Part shown: positions 9,284-18,359 of the stretch, piece after piece | Numbering within the stretch: the first letter of the stretch is position 1 | Layout of the letters: each line of letters opens with the position of its first letter | Assembly: GCF_900543425.1 (NCBI RefSeq) | Contig: NZ_UQRQ01000004.1 | Span: 62,001-126,000, forward strand | Source of the DNA: an uncultured Sanguibacteroides sp. | Lineage (GTDB): Bacteria > Bacteroidota > Bacteroidia > Bacteroidales > Marinifilaceae | DNA length: 64,000 nucleotides | Direction of reading: 5' to 3' | Position numbers and translations under genes: made by a program | Notes under the pieces: generated by a model | Database searches by the model: none | The model's input: only the letters and a program-made list of their open reading frames with translations | What the model was told of the DNA's origin: nothing

Positions 9284-11341
9284 ATGGTAACAAAACAATT
9301 AATAGATCCGAAAAGCATTGTTGTAGTAGGTGGTTCGGATGATATTCATAAACCGGGTGGTGCCGTCTTGAGAAATCTACAGGATGGGAACTTCAAAGGA
9401 GAACTTTATGTGGTAAACCCTAAAATGGATGAAGTACAGGGGATTAAGTCTTATAAGGACGTGAAAGATCTTCCTGTGGTGGATTGTGCGATTTTAGCTA
9501 TTGCCGCTAAATATTGTCCTGCAGCCGTAGAGGTGTTGGCAAAACAGAAAAATACCCGGGCCTTTATCATTTTGTCTGCCGGTTTTCATGAAGAGAACGA
9601 GGAGGGAGCGAAATTGGAAAGACAAATTGTTGAAACCATCGATTCCGTGGGAGGTGCTTTGATCGGGCCGAATTGTATCGGGGTGTTGACGAATCATTAT
9701 AGTGGGGTTTTCACGCAACCGATACCTAAATTGGATCCTCAAGGGGTGGATTTGATATCCGGTTCCGGAGCAACGGCTTTGTTTATTATGGATACGGGAA
9801 TGCAGAAGGGTATTAAATTTAACAGTACTTACTCTGTGGGTAATTCCGCTCAAATGGGTATCGAGGAGATACTGGAGTATATGGATGAATCTTTTGACCC
9901 GCGGACCAGTTCTCGGGTAAAATTATTATACGTGGAGAGTATCGATAAACCGGAAAAATTGTTGAAGCATGCTTCTTCGTTGATCCGGAAAGGATGTCGT
10001 ATTGCTGCTATCAAATCCGGGGGATCTGCAGCCGGAAGTCGTGCCGCCTCTTCTCATACCGGAGCTATGGCCAGTCCTGACGTAGCCGTGGAGGCTTTAT
10101 TCAAAAAGGCAGGAATCGTACGCTGTAACGGTAGAGATGAGTTGATGACGGTTGCCGGAATATTTATGCATCCGGAGTTGAAAGGAAAAAATATGGCGGT
10201 TGTAACGCATGCCGGAGGACCGGCCGTGATGTTGACGGATGCTCTCTCTAACGGGGGAATGGATGTTCCGCACATCGAAGGCGAAAAAGCACGGGAATTG
10301 TTAGCAAAATTGTTTCCCGGCTCTTCGGTGGGAAATCCGATTGATTTCCTGGCGACGGGAACCGCCGAGCAATTGGGATATATCCTGGATGCCTGTGATC
10401 GCGATTTCGATCAGATCGACGGGATGGCTGTTATCTTCGGAAGTCCGGGGTTATTCCCTGTATTCGATGTCTATGATGTACTGGACGAGAAAATGAAGAG
10501 CAGTAAAAAACCGATATTCCCGATATTTCCTTCTTCCAAGATCGTGAAAGACGAAATAGATGCTTTCGTGGCCAAGGGACGGGTCTATTTCCCGGATGAG
10601 GTTCTTTTCGGGAATGCGTTATGCAAGATCACGAAGACGCCTGCTCCGCAACCAGAGCATTTCGAGATGCCTGATATGGACGTGAAGAAGATCCGGGAGG
10701 TCGTTGATCGGGCTTCCAACGGTTATTTGACTCCTGAAGATATACATCAATTATTGGATGCGGCGGGGGTTGCCCGTGCGAAAGAGGGTGTTTCCGACAA
10801 GGAGGAGGAGATTGTGAAAATGGCTAAAGAGATCGGATTCCCCTTAGTCATGAAGGTTGTTGGTCCGGTACATAAATCCGACGTGGGAGGAGTGGTGCTT
10901 AACGTGAAAGACGAAGAGACTGTTCGACGTGAATTTAAGCGGATGATGCAGATTAAAGATACTTATGCGATCATGCTTGCCCAGCAACTGCGCGGAACCG
11001 AAGTGTTTATCGGTGCCAAACGGGACGATAAGTTCGGTCATATGGTGCTTTGCGGTTTGGGTGGAATCTTTATTGAGGTATTGAAAGATGTGAATGCTGG
11101 ATTAGCCCCGATCTCGAAGAAGGAAGCACAGACTATGATACAGGGATTGAAATCCTATAAGATTATTCAGGGAGTACGCGGGCAAGAGCCTGTAAATGAA
11201 GATAAATTTGCCGAAACGGTCATGCGGATATCTGCATTGGTGAAGGTTGCTCCTGAAATTTTTGAGATGGATTTGAATCCGTTGTTAGGTAATAAAGACG
11301 GAGTCGTGGCTGTAGATGCCCGAATCCGGATCGAAAAATAA
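9284..11341 (+). CDS. ADP-forming acetate/acyl-CoA synthetase, fused alpha-beta
   Basis: A 685-residue fusion. An N-terminal CoA-binding Rossmann domain (about 8-130, VVVGGSDD) is followed by succinyl-CoA ligase-like domains and a C-terminal ATP-grasp domain (about 470-685). The phosphohistidine loop is visible as SSHTGAMA, with the histidine near residue 257. ATP-grasp features include VMKVVGPVHKSDVGGVVLNV. The family converts acyl-CoA plus ADP and phosphate to the free acid and ATP, a substrate-level phosphorylation step in fermenters. The substrate (acetyl-, propionyl- or branched acyl-CoA) cannot be read from the sequence. Two small membrane-protein genes follow closely. Confidence 0.93.
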   Translation: MVTKQLIDPKSIVVVGGSDDIHKPGGAVLRNLQDGNFKGELYVVNPKMDEVQGIKSYKDVKDLPVVDCAILAIAAKYCPAAVEVLAKQKNTRAFIILSAGFHEENEEGAKLERQIVETIDSVGGALIGPNCIGVLTNHYSGVFTQPIPKLDPQGVDLISGSGATALFIMDTGMQKGIKFNSTYSVGNSAQMGIEEILEYMDESFDPRTSSRVKLLYVESIDKPEKLLKHASSLIRKGCRIAAIKSGGSAAGSRAASSHTGAMASPDVAVEALFKKAGIVRCNGRDELMTVAGIFMHPELKGKNMAVVTHAGGPAVMLTDALSNGGMDVPHIEGEKARELLAKLFPGSSVGNPIDFLATGTAEQLGYILDACDRDFDQIDGMAVIFGSPGLFPVFDVYDVLDEKMKSSKKPIFPIFPSSKIVKDEIDAFVAKGRVYFPDEVLFGNALCKITKTPAPQPEHFEMPDMDVKKIREVVDRASNGYLTPEDIHQLLDAAGVARAKEGVSDKEEEIVKMAKEIGFPLVMKVVGPVHKSDVGGVVLNVKDEETVRREFKRMMQIKDTYAIMLAQQLRGTEVFIGAKRDDKFGHMVLCGLGGIFIEVLKDVNAGLAPISKKEAQTMIQGLKSYKIIQGVRGQEPVNEDKFAETVMRISALVKVAPEIFEMDLNPLLGNKDGVVAVDARIRIEK

Positions 11342-11349
11342 AATCTCTT

Positions 11350-11547
11350 ATGAAAGCCTGGAAAGATTATACGAAACAGGAAAAGAGAATGATCATTGTA
11401 TTGGGAGTATTGCTTTTGGCAGTACTCCTAAGTTTTGGTCGTGTTAACCGGGAGTTTAGAAAAGGGGTAAAGTTTTTTTATCCTTCTTTGGAAAAAGTGA
11501 GTACCCCCGACTCCGTGGGAGAGAAGAAAGCGGGTGGATCTTTATAA
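11350..11547 (+). CDS. Small single-pass membrane protein, unknown
   Basis: A 65-residue protein with a basic, soluble N-terminus (1-13), one hydrophobic segment (about 14-29, IIVLGVLLLAVLLSF) and a charged tail. It starts 8 nt after the synthetase stop, so it is probably in the same transcript. No family is recognised. The tight spacing argues that it is a real gene rather than noise. Confidence 0.6.
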   Translation: MKAWKDYTKQEKRMIIVLGVLLLAVLLSFGRVNREFRKGVKFFYPSLEKVSTPDSVGEKKAGGSL

Positions 11548-11601
11548 CTGAATATAATTTAGAGGGTTTGTCGGGTGTGTGCGAAACCGTTATCGTGTAA
11601 A

Positions 11602-12288
11602 ATGAAAAAAAAAGACTTTATTTTCGTAGGGTGCGTGGTTATCTGTTTGCTTCCTTTCTTCGTATCGGAAGACGTGTACTCTTTTTATAAGACATTCAAT
11701 GCAGAGCATGGTATGATCATGAGTTTTCTAAAGTTTGCGATTCTGTCGACTTTAGGAGAGTGTATCGGTTTGAGAATCAGTGCCGGCGTATACAATCGGA
11801 AAGGTTTCGGGATATTGCCTCGAGCTTTTGTATGGGGTATTTTGGGAATGGGCATAAGTATGGCAATGACGATATTTGCCAATGGTGTACCTGCTTTTTT
11901 GGCAACGATGGGGATGACCGATGCGATGACTGTTATGGGGGCTTCTCTCTCGTGGCAAAAGGTTTTTGTAGCTTTTTGCATATCCGTGGCAATGAATACT
12001 ATTTTTGCCCCTGTGTTTATGACCCTACACAAAATAACGGATACCCATATTATAAGTAATGGGGGAACCTTACGCGGATTTTTTACCCCTATTCCCATGG
12101 GGGAGATCATGGCCAATTTGAATTGGCGGGTACAGTGGAATTTTGTGTTTAAAAAGACGATACCCTTTTTCTGGTACCCTGCTCATACCATAACTTTTTT
12201 GCTTCCGGGAGATACGCGTGTACTTTTTGCCGCCTTGCTGGGGGTTGCCTTAGGGGTACTGTTAGCCATTGCGACACATAAAAAGTAA
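11602..12288 (+). CDS. Integral membrane protein, weakly Mpv17/PMP22-like
   Basis: A 228-residue protein starting at the ATG at 11602. An in-frame upstream GTG would add nine residues with no membrane signal. There are four or five hydrophobic segments (about 6-23, 39-58, 78-98, 115-140 and 203-222). The end of the protein, with IPFFWYPAHTITFLLP followed by RVLFAALLGVALGVLLA, resembles the conserved C-terminal motif of the Mpv17/PMP22 family. That resemblance was judged by eye and is tentative. Function is unknown. It follows the synthetase and the 65-residue membrane protein, with a 54-nt gap. Confidence 0.6.
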   Translation: MKKKDFIFVGCVVICLLPFFVSEDVYSFYKTFNAEHGMIMSFLKFAILSTLGECIGLRISAGVYNRKGFGILPRAFVWGILGMGISMAMTIFANGVPAFLATMGMTDAMTVMGASLSWQKVFVAFCISVAMNTIFAPVFMTLHKITDTHIISNGGTLRGFFTPIPMGEIMANLNWRVQWNFVFKKTIPFFWYPAHTITFLLPGDTRVLFAALLGVALGVLLAIATHKK

Positions 12289-12360
12289 AGCCCTGTTAAA
12301 CCTTTCATATTTTCCTTCGTATAGTTTAAGGAACAAAGCATTTTACTTAAACAAAAAGAT

Positions 12361-13011
12361 ATGAAAGAAAAAGATACAGGGAAAAGCAGCAAGCAGAAAA
12401 ACACTCAAAAAGAGAGTGAGAATGAAGCTTTACGTTTAACGGCGGATTTGGAAGGCAATTATCTGTTGGAAGAACGGGTTTCCGATTTGAAATGGTTAGG
12501 GATCTTTTATGCTCCGACGGGAGGAAGTGTACATCGTGTAGCTAAAATCTTAAAACGAAAAATAGGAGCTAAGCGGGTAGATATGTTTTATATTTCGGAA
12601 ATTCCTGCGACGAAGCTATTGGATTACAAGAATATAATCATAGTGTGTTCTTCTTTGGGACGCAGTACCTGGGAACGGGAACAACGGGATCAATGGGCCA
12701 AGTTTTTTCCGGCCATGCGGAAGCTTTCTTTACGTGACCGCCGGGTGGCGTTGGTCGGTTTGGGAGATCACGTGACCTATCCTGCCAATTTTGTGGATGG
12801 CATGGGGTATATTGCGGAATTGGTTACGCAGTTGGGTGCCGAATTAGTCGGAAAAACTTCAACGGACGGATATGTTTTCAGTAGTTCGGCGGCCATTGTG
12901 GATAATCTTTTTGTCGGTTTGCCCTTGGATGAAGATTACGAACCCGAAAAGACAGAACCCCGCCTGGATAAATGGCTCTCCTTGGTATTGCCTGAGTTTG
13001 AAGATATTTGA
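12361..13011 (+). CDS. Flavodoxin with basic/polar N-terminal extension
   Basis: A 216-residue flavodoxin-fold protein. The phosphate-binding loop is YAPTGGSVHRVAKIL (near residues 50-64). GLGDHVTYPANFVDGMG and DGYVFSSSAA are the conserved FMN-ring loops and C-terminal blocks of the long-chain class. It would carry single electrons at low potential. The partner is not evident. The first about 40 residues are lysine/serine-rich and outside the fold. Two internal methionines fit no better as starts, so the ATG at 12361 is kept. A terminator follows directly. Confidence 0.85.
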   Translation: MKEKDTGKSSKQKNTQKESENEALRLTADLEGNYLLEERVSDLKWLGIFYAPTGGSVHRVAKILKRKIGAKRVDMFYISEIPATKLLDYKNIIIVCSSLGRSTWEREQRDQWAKFFPAMRKLSLRDRRVALVGLGDHVTYPANFVDGMGYIAELVTQLGAELVGKTSTDGYVFSSSAAIVDNLFVGLPLDEDYEPEKTEPRLDKWLSLVLPEFEDI

Positions 13012-13018
13012 TATATAA

Positions 13019-13050
13019 AAGAGATTGCCTATCGTCGGCAGTCTCTTTTT
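13019..13050 (+). terminator. Terminator after flavodoxin gene
   Basis: Inverted repeat agagattgcc/ggcagtctct (about 13020-13029 with 13037-13046, one G-T pair) followed by TTTTT, directly after the flavodoxin stop. Confidence 0.8.
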
Positions 13051-13222
13051 GCATAGTCAAGTGTCTGTGGTGATTAATTTATCTTATTTTATCAGGAATT
13101 TTTGAGATAAAAGAGAGACGGGGTAAATGCCGGTAGGCGTGACAAATACTATAAAAGGATGGAATTCATGAAACCCTGTCGCTTTTTTTATTCGTTTGGT
13201 TTTCAGATTCAGATTAATTGAC

Positions 13223-13230
13223 TATATTTG
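13223..13230 (+). promoter_or_regulatory. -7 box of rpsP-rimM
   Basis: TATATTTG, 50 nt upstream of the rpsP ATG. A TTTG at 13195-13198 is 24 nt away, longer than the usual 19-21, so the -33 assignment is uncertain. Confidence 0.5.
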
Positions 13231-13279
13231 CGGCGCTTATCGAGAATAGGCAGTAATTCAATCATTTAAATTTAACTAA

Positions 13280-13858
13280 ATGGCAACTAAAATTAGATTA
13301 GCAAGACACGGTCGTAAAGGTAGACCATTCTATCATGTAGTGATAGCAGACAGTAGAGCTCCGCGTGACGGAAGATACATCGAGAGAATCGGTTCCTATA
13401 ATCCGATGACCAATCCCGCTACGATCGATTTGAACTTCGAGAGAGCGTTGTATTGGATGAATGTAGGTGCTCAACCGACGGATACGGTGAGAAGTATTCT
13501 TTCTTATGAGGGAGTTTTATTGAAAAAACACTTGTTGGAAGGTGTGAAAAAAGGTGCTTTCGATGAGGCTGCTGCCGAAGCAAAATTCGAAGCTTGGAAA
13601 AAAGAGAAAGTAGCTAAGATCCAATCCAAGATCAATCGTTTGGCCAACGAGTCAGAGAGTGCTTACAAGGCACGTATCGAAGCTGAGGCTAAAGTAAACG
13701 AAGCCCGGGCAGAATTGGTCGCTAAAAAGCAAGCTGAAATTGCAGCTGCTAAAGCAGAGGCTGAGGCTGCTGCCAGAGCAGAGGTAGAAACGGCTGCAAC
13801 TGAGGCTGCAGAAGCCGCAGAGGCTCCGGCGGAGACGGAAACTCCAGTCGCAGAATAA
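13280..13858 (+). CDS. rpsP: Ribosomal protein S16 with long Ala/Glu/Lys-rich tail
   Basis: Residues 1 to about 85 are a normal bS16: ATKIRLARHGRKGRPFYHVV, then RDGRYIERIGSYNP and LNFERALYWMNVGAQPTDTV. bS16 helps assemble and stabilise the body of the 30S subunit. Residues about 95-192 form a lysine/glutamate-rich helix that grades into almost pure alanine and glutamate, a low-complexity tail of about 100 residues not present in E. coli S16 (82 residues). Extended S16 proteins are known in Bacteroidetes. The tail's role is unknown. rimM follows after 8 nt. Confidence 0.97.
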   Translation: MATKIRLARHGRKGRPFYHVVIADSRAPRDGRYIERIGSYNPMTNPATIDLNFERALYWMNVGAQPTDTVRSILSYEGVLLKKHLLEGVKKGAFDEAAAEAKFEAWKKEKVAKIQSKINRLANESESAYKARIEAEAKVNEARAELVAKKQAEIAAAKAEAEAAARAEVETAATEAAEAAEAPAETETPVAE

Positions 13859-13866
13859 GGTTTACG

Positions 13867-14397
13867 ATGATCAAAAAGGAAGATTGTATAAAGATTGGAG
13901 AGGTTGGCAAAGCGCATAATTTGCAAGGAGCTGTTGTTGTTTATTCTGATAACGATCTTCTCGAACAATACAGGGAAGAACCGGTGTTTATTCTTTTGGA
14001 AGGAGCACCGGTTCCCTTTTTTATAGCCAAAGACGGATTGATGACGAGAAATCATTCGTCGTATATCGTTAAGTTTGATTATGTCGATTCAAAGGCTCAG
14101 GCGGACCGGTTAGCCGGGAGAGATCTTTTGATGGACAAAGATTTAGTGGGGGAGGAAGAGGAGGATTTACCCTTTGAGCTTTCCGAATTAATAGGATTTT
14201 CCGTTCTGGATATTCTTACTCAAGAATCTGGTGAGGTGGTCGATGTGGCCAATTATTCCGGAAATATGCTCTTGTCTGTCCGAATATTTTCGAAAGAGAT
14301 TTTACTTCCACTTTCCGAAAGATACGTGAAAGAAATTTTAGAAAACGAACAACTTCTTCGAGTGGAAATACCGGAAGAGATTAAAGAATTATACTGA
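13867..14397 (+). CDS. rimM: 16S rRNA processing/ribosome maturation factor RimM
   Basis: A 176-residue protein with an N-terminal RimM beta-barrel (IGEVGKAHNLQGAVVV) and a C-terminal PRC-barrel domain (IGFSVLDI onward, ending ILLPLSERYVKEI). RimM binds S19 and assists maturation of the 30S head. The rpsP-rimM order and 8-nt spacing match the conserved bacterial operon. The usual downstream trmD is absent. Instead there is a 283-nt A/T-rich gap before nrdJ in which no structured RNA was seen. Confidence 0.93.
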   Translation: MIKKEDCIKIGEVGKAHNLQGAVVVYSDNDLLEQYREEPVFILLEGAPVPFFIAKDGLMTRNHSSYIVKFDYVDSKAQADRLAGRDLLMDKDLVGEEEEDLPFELSELIGFSVLDILTQESGEVVDVANYSGNMLLSVRIFSKEILLPLSERYVKEILENEQLLRVEIPEEIKELY

Positions 14398-14631
14398 TTC
14401 TTTTAAGCGATTGCTCCATTTCGTGTATCATTTGTCAAATATTGGACTCTAATGTCTGCATGATGTGTTTATTGTAAAATTATCTGTAGTTTATAATGAA
14501 TTTATATTTTTGAATTTTTTTCTGTATCTTATGAAATTATAAGTATTTAATATATAGTATATTATGTGCTTAATTCGGAAAACTTTTTATTAGTGTTAGT
14601 AAAAATATTTTTCCAAGAAGTTTTTTTTATT

Positions 14632-14639
14632 TAGTTTTG
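14632..14639 (+). promoter_or_regulatory. -7 box of nrdJ
   Basis: TAGTTTTG, matching TAnnTTTG, 41 nt before the ATG at 14681. Transcription from it would begin close to 14646 and would miss most of the alternative GTG start at 14651, supporting the ATG. Confidence 0.45.
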
Positions 14640-14680
14640 TTTGGTCAGAAGTGAAAATAAAAAAAGACTTATTATATAAA

Positions 14681-17245
14681 ATGGAAAAAACTACTACTCT
14701 AATTAAAAAGCAAAAAGAAGTCGTGGAACAAAAAAAGGTTTATACGCAGGAAGAAGCTTATTCGAGCTCTCTTGAATATTTTAAGGGAGATGAATTGGCG
14801 GCAAGGGTCTGGGTTAGCAAATATGCTTTAAAGGACTCTTATGGGAATATTTTTGAGTTGAATCCGAACGATATGCATCGTCGGTTGGCATCGGAGATAG
14901 CCCGTATAGAAAGAAGGTATTCGAATCCGTTAAGCGAGGAGGAGATTTTTGAGGTATTGAGAGATTTCAAGTACATTGTACCTCAAGGCGGACCGATGAC
15001 AGGTATTGGTAATGAGTTTCAGATTGCCTCTTTATCCAATTGTTTCGTTATCGGAAATGAAGGTCCTTCCGATTCTTATGGAGGAGTCATGAAGATTGAC
15101 CAAGAGCAGGTACAGTTGATGAAACGAAGAGGGGGAGTGGGACACGATTTGTCTCATATTCGCCCGAAGGGATCGCCGGTTAAAAATTCGGCTTTAACTT
15201 CAACCGGAATAGTACCTTTTATGGAGCGTTACTCCAATTCGACCCGGGAAGTGGCACAAGATGGCCGTCGGGGTGCCCTGATGTTGAGTGTATCCATTAA
15301 TCATCCGGATTCGGAAAGCTTTATAGATGCTAAAATGACGGAAGGTAAAGTAACCGGAGCCAATATCTCTGTGAAGATTGACGATGAATTTATGCAGGCT
15401 GTCGTGGATGAACGCGAATATGTTCAAAAATATCCGGTTTATTCCGAAAACCCGAAAAATATAAAACAGATTAGTGCTGTAAAATTATGGAATAAGATTG
15501 TTTATAATGCCTGGAAGTCGGCCGAGCCGGGTATTTTATTCTGGGATACGATCATTCGGGAAAGTGTACCTGATTGTTACGCTGATCTGGGTTATCGTAC
15601 CGTTTCCACGAATCCTTGTGGTGAGATACCATTGTGCCCTTATGACTCCTGTCGGTTGTTGGCGATCAATCTTTATTCGTACGTGAAAGATCCTTTTACT
15701 CCGAATGCTTCATTTGACTATGAGCTGTTTGATAAACACGTGGGAATCGCTCAGCGTATAATGGATGATATCATCGACCTGGAATTGGAGAAAATCGATG
15801 CCATTCTGGATAAAATTGATGGAGACCCGGAGGAGGAAGAGGTGAAAGGGGTTGAAGTTCGGTTATGGCATAAGATTAAACAGAAAGCGAAAGAGGGAAG
15901 ACGTACCGGTGTGGGAATTACGGCGGAAGGAGATATGCTGGCCGCTTTAGGATTACGTTACGGAAGTGATGAGGCTATCGATTTTTCCGTGGACGTACAT
16001 AAAAGATTAGCGATCGCCGCCTACGGCTCTTCTGTTGATATGGCTCGGGAGAGAGGTGCTTTTAAGATTTTTGATGCCGAAAGGGAGAAAAATAATCCGT
16101 TTATTTTGCGTTTAAAGGAGGCTGCTCCCGAGATGTATGAAGAGATGCTTAAATACGGTCGCCGGAATATTGCCTGTCTGACGATTGCTCCCACTGGAAC
16201 GACCAGTTTGATGACACAAACCACTTCCGGAATCGAGCCGGTCTTTTTGCCGGTATATAAACGGAGAAGAAAGGTAAATCCGAATGATAAAGATGTACAC
16301 GTCGATTTCACGGATGAAACGGGAGATTGTTTCGAGGAGTTCATCGTGTTCCACCATAAGTTTATGGTTTGGATGGAGAAGAACGGTTATGATATTCATA
16401 AACATTATACCAACGAGGAAATTGATGCCATGGTGGCCGAATCTCCTTATTATAAAGCGACTTCCAATGATATTGATTGGGTTGCTAAAGTCCGGATGCA
16501 GGGACGTGTCCAAAAGTGGGTGGATCATTCTATTAGCGTAACCGTAAATTTGCCGGCCGACGTGACAGAAGAGTTGGTCGGACAACTCTATATCGAGGCA
16601 TGGAAGAGCGGATGCAAGGGATGTACGGTTTACCGGGACGGTTCCCGTTCTGGAGTGTTGGTCGCTAATAAAGAGAAAAAACAGGAGACGGGAAGTATGC
16701 CTTCGAAGCGTCCGAAAGAGTTGGATGCAGAAATTGTACGTTTCCAGAATAATAAAGAAAAATGGATTGCCTTTATCGGATTGTACGAGGGACAACCCTA
16801 TGAAATCTTTACGGGTATTGCCGACGACGAAGAGGGAATCATGTTACCGAAGGCTGTGACGGATGGAAAGATCGTGAAGAATGTAGACGAGGACGGGAAT
16901 AGCCGTTACGACTTCCAGTTCTCAAACAAACGGGGATTCAAAACGACCGTGGAGGGATTATCTTATAAATTCAATAAAGAGTATTGGAATTACGCCAAAC
17001 TGATCTCCGGTGTATTGCGTTACGGAATGCCTATTTCTCAGATAGTGGAACTGGTAGCGGCAATGGAATTCGATAATGAGAATATCAATACTTGGAAAAA
17101 CGGAGTGGAACGTGCCTTAAGGAAATTTATTCCGGACGGAACGGAGGCCACGGGATCTGTTTGTGAAAATTGCGGTTCAAAATCTGTTGTTTATCAAGAG
17201 GGGTGTTTAATCTGTAAGGTTTGCGGATCCTCTAAATGCGGTTGA
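14681..17245 (+). CDS. nrdJ: Adenosylcobalamin-dependent (class II) ribonucleotide reductase
   Basis: An 854-residue NrdJ-type enzyme that reduces ribonucleotides to deoxyribonucleotides using adenosylcobalamin as radical source. Visible motifs are GGVGHDLSHIRPKGSPV, the active-site loop STNPCGEIPL (catalytic cysteine in NPCGE) and the phosphate-binding loop APTGTTSLMTQTTSG. The C-terminal region is TSCPD-like, followed by a cysteine-rich tail (CENCGS, CLICKVCGSSKCG) that probably carries the redox-active cysteines and a zinc ribbon. No N-terminal ATP-cone is present, so overall activity regulation by dATP is not apparent. No cobalamin riboswitch precedes it. cobO and the btu operon elsewhere in the window would supply its cofactor. 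Confidence 0.95.
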   Translation: MEKTTTLIKKQKEVVEQKKVYTQEEAYSSSLEYFKGDELAARVWVSKYALKDSYGNIFELNPNDMHRRLASEIARIERRYSNPLSEEEIFEVLRDFKYIVPQGGPMTGIGNEFQIASLSNCFVIGNEGPSDSYGGVMKIDQEQVQLMKRRGGVGHDLSHIRPKGSPVKNSALTSTGIVPFMERYSNSTREVAQDGRRGALMLSVSINHPDSESFIDAKMTEGKVTGANISVKIDDEFMQAVVDEREYVQKYPVYSENPKNIKQISAVKLWNKIVYNAWKSAEPGILFWDTIIRESVPDCYADLGYRTVSTNPCGEIPLCPYDSCRLLAINLYSYVKDPFTPNASFDYELFDKHVGIAQRIMDDIIDLELEKIDAILDKIDGDPEEEEVKGVEVRLWHKIKQKAKEGRRTGVGITAEGDMLAALGLRYGSDEAIDFSVDVHKRLAIAAYGSSVDMARERGAFKIFDAEREKNNPFILRLKEAAPEMYEEMLKYGRRNIACLTIAPTGTTSLMTQTTSGIEPVFLPVYKRRRKVNPNDKDVHVDFTDETGDCFEEFIVFHHKFMVWMEKNGYDIHKHYTNEEIDAMVAESPYYKATSNDIDWVAKVRMQGRVQKWVDHSISVTVNLPADVTEELVGQLYIEAWKSGCKGCTVYRDGSRSGVLVANKEKKQETGSMPSKRPKELDAEIVRFQNNKEKWIAFIGLYEGQPYEIFTGIADDEEGIMLPKAVTDGKIVKNVDEDGNSRYDFQFSNKRGFKTTVEGLSYKFNKEYWNYAKLISGVLRYGMPISQIVELVAAMEFDNENINTWKNGVERALRKFIPDGTEATGSVCENCGSKSVVYQEGCLICKVCGSSKCG

Positions 17246-17271
17246 TGCTGTTATTTTTGACATAAAAGTGG

Positions 17272-17312
17272 AAGAAGCTGTTCGATAAATGAATCCGGAC
17301 AGCTTCTTTACT
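17272..17312 (+). terminator. Terminator after nrdJ
   Basis: A 13-bp stem (17272-17284 with 17296-17308, one T-G pair) with an 11-nt loop, followed by a T-rich stretch. Confidence 0.75.
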
Positions 17313-17323
17313 ATTTTTTGTAT

Positions 17324-17331
17324 TACTTTTG
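17324..17331 (+). promoter_or_regulatory. Possible -7 box of ribF
   Basis: TACTTTTG, 32 nt before the ribF ATG and just after the nrdJ terminator. Confidence 0.45.
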
Positions 17332-17363
17332 TGACAAGGATTTTAAGTAATTAAAGGTTGATC

Positions 17364-18305
17364 ATGAAGGTTCATTATGGTGTTGAAAATATAGAAATAA
17401 ATCGTCCGGTTGTCACAATCGGTAGTTTTGACGGGGTACATTTGGGACATTTGAGTGTGATCGAGCATTTGAAAGAAAAAGCCCGGCAAATGGGAGGAGA
17501 GTCTGTAATCATAAGTTTTGAGCCTCATCCGCGGGAAGTACTCTATCCCATGGAAAAGAAACCGGGAATATTGACGACTTTATCGGAAAAGATCTCTATT
17601 TTGGAACGTTGTGGCATCGACCATTTGATTATCCTTGCATTTACCCGAGAGTTATCCGAATTGTCTTACGCGGAGTTCGTAAAACAGATTTTGATAGATA
17701 GGATCGGTATAAAAGCTCTGGTCGTGGGATACGATCATCGATTCGGAAAAGACCGGACCGGAAATTTTGAAAACTTGCAGCACTTATCTCAAAAATATCA
17801 TTTTTTACTGGAACAGGAAAAGGTGTTTGTAACGGAGCACGTGAACGTGAGTTCCACCAAGATTCGTAATGCTTTGGCCATTGGAGACATCAGACAGGTG
17901 AATCTATTTTTAGGTTATCCTTATTCCGTTACGGGAGAGGTGATTGAAGGACATCGGTTGGGGAGAAAGTTGGGATTTCCCACGGCTAATTTGCAAGTAG
18001 ACAATGAGCGAAAGTTATTACCGGCGAATGGAGTATATGTCGTGCGGGTAAAAGTCGGCGAAGAGGTCTACTCGGGGATGTTAAACATAGGGATTCGTCC
18101 TACCGTGAGTAATGACGGAAAAACTTCTCTTGAGGTTCATTTGTTTGATTTTGCACGGGATATATACCGGCAAACATTAACGGTAGATTTTGTTGCCCGA
18201 CTTCGCGGGGAGCAGAAATTTGACGGAGTGGATGAATTGAAGGAACAATTGGAAAGAGATAGAGAGGAGGCCGTTCGTTTATTAAAAGAGGGCCATTCCC
18301 GATAA
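17364..18305 (+). CDS. ribF: Bifunctional riboflavin kinase/FMN adenylyltransferase
   Basis: A 313-residue RibF that makes FMN and then FAD from riboflavin. The N-terminal FAD synthetase domain has the nucleotidyltransferase motif GSFDGVHLGH (near 21-30) and the conserved VSSTKIRNAL motif. The C-terminal riboflavin kinase domain has GRKLGFPTANL and NIGIRPT. The ATG at 17364 is preferred to a TTG two codons upstream. A TAAAGG stretch close upstream is one of the few Shine-Dalgarno-like sequences in the window. Confidence 0.95.
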   Translation: MKVHYGVENIEINRPVVTIGSFDGVHLGHLSVIEHLKEKARQMGGESVIISFEPHPREVLYPMEKKPGILTTLSEKISILERCGIDHLIILAFTRELSELSYAEFVKQILIDRIGIKALVVGYDHRFGKDRTGNFENLQHLSQKYHFLLEQEKVFVTEHVNVSSTKIRNALAIGDIRQVNLFLGYPYSVTGEVIEGHRLGRKLGFPTANLQVDNERKLLPANGVYVVRVKVGEEVYSGMLNIGIRPTVSNDGKTSLEVHLFDFARDIYRQTLTVDFVARLRGEQKFDGVDELKEQLERDREEAVRLLKEGHSR

Positions 18306-18330
18306 AACATTTGTTCTCCAGGAATGGCCT
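18291..18330. terminator. Hairpin between convergent ribF and porin genes
   Basis: A 9-bp perfect stem (ggccattcc at 18291-18299 with ggaatggcc at 18321-18329) overlapping the ribF stop codon. On the minus strand a T-rich stretch follows, so it may serve the porin gene as well as ribF. Confidence 0.5.
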
Positions 18331-18359
18331 ATTGATAAAAATAGCGATATCTTACTTTT

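Noticed and set aside
14398..14680. Search for a cobalamin riboswitch upstream of nrdJ
   Set aside because: None of the conserved blocks (GCCACTG, GGGAAGG, AGTCAGAAGACCTGCC) is present on either strand there.
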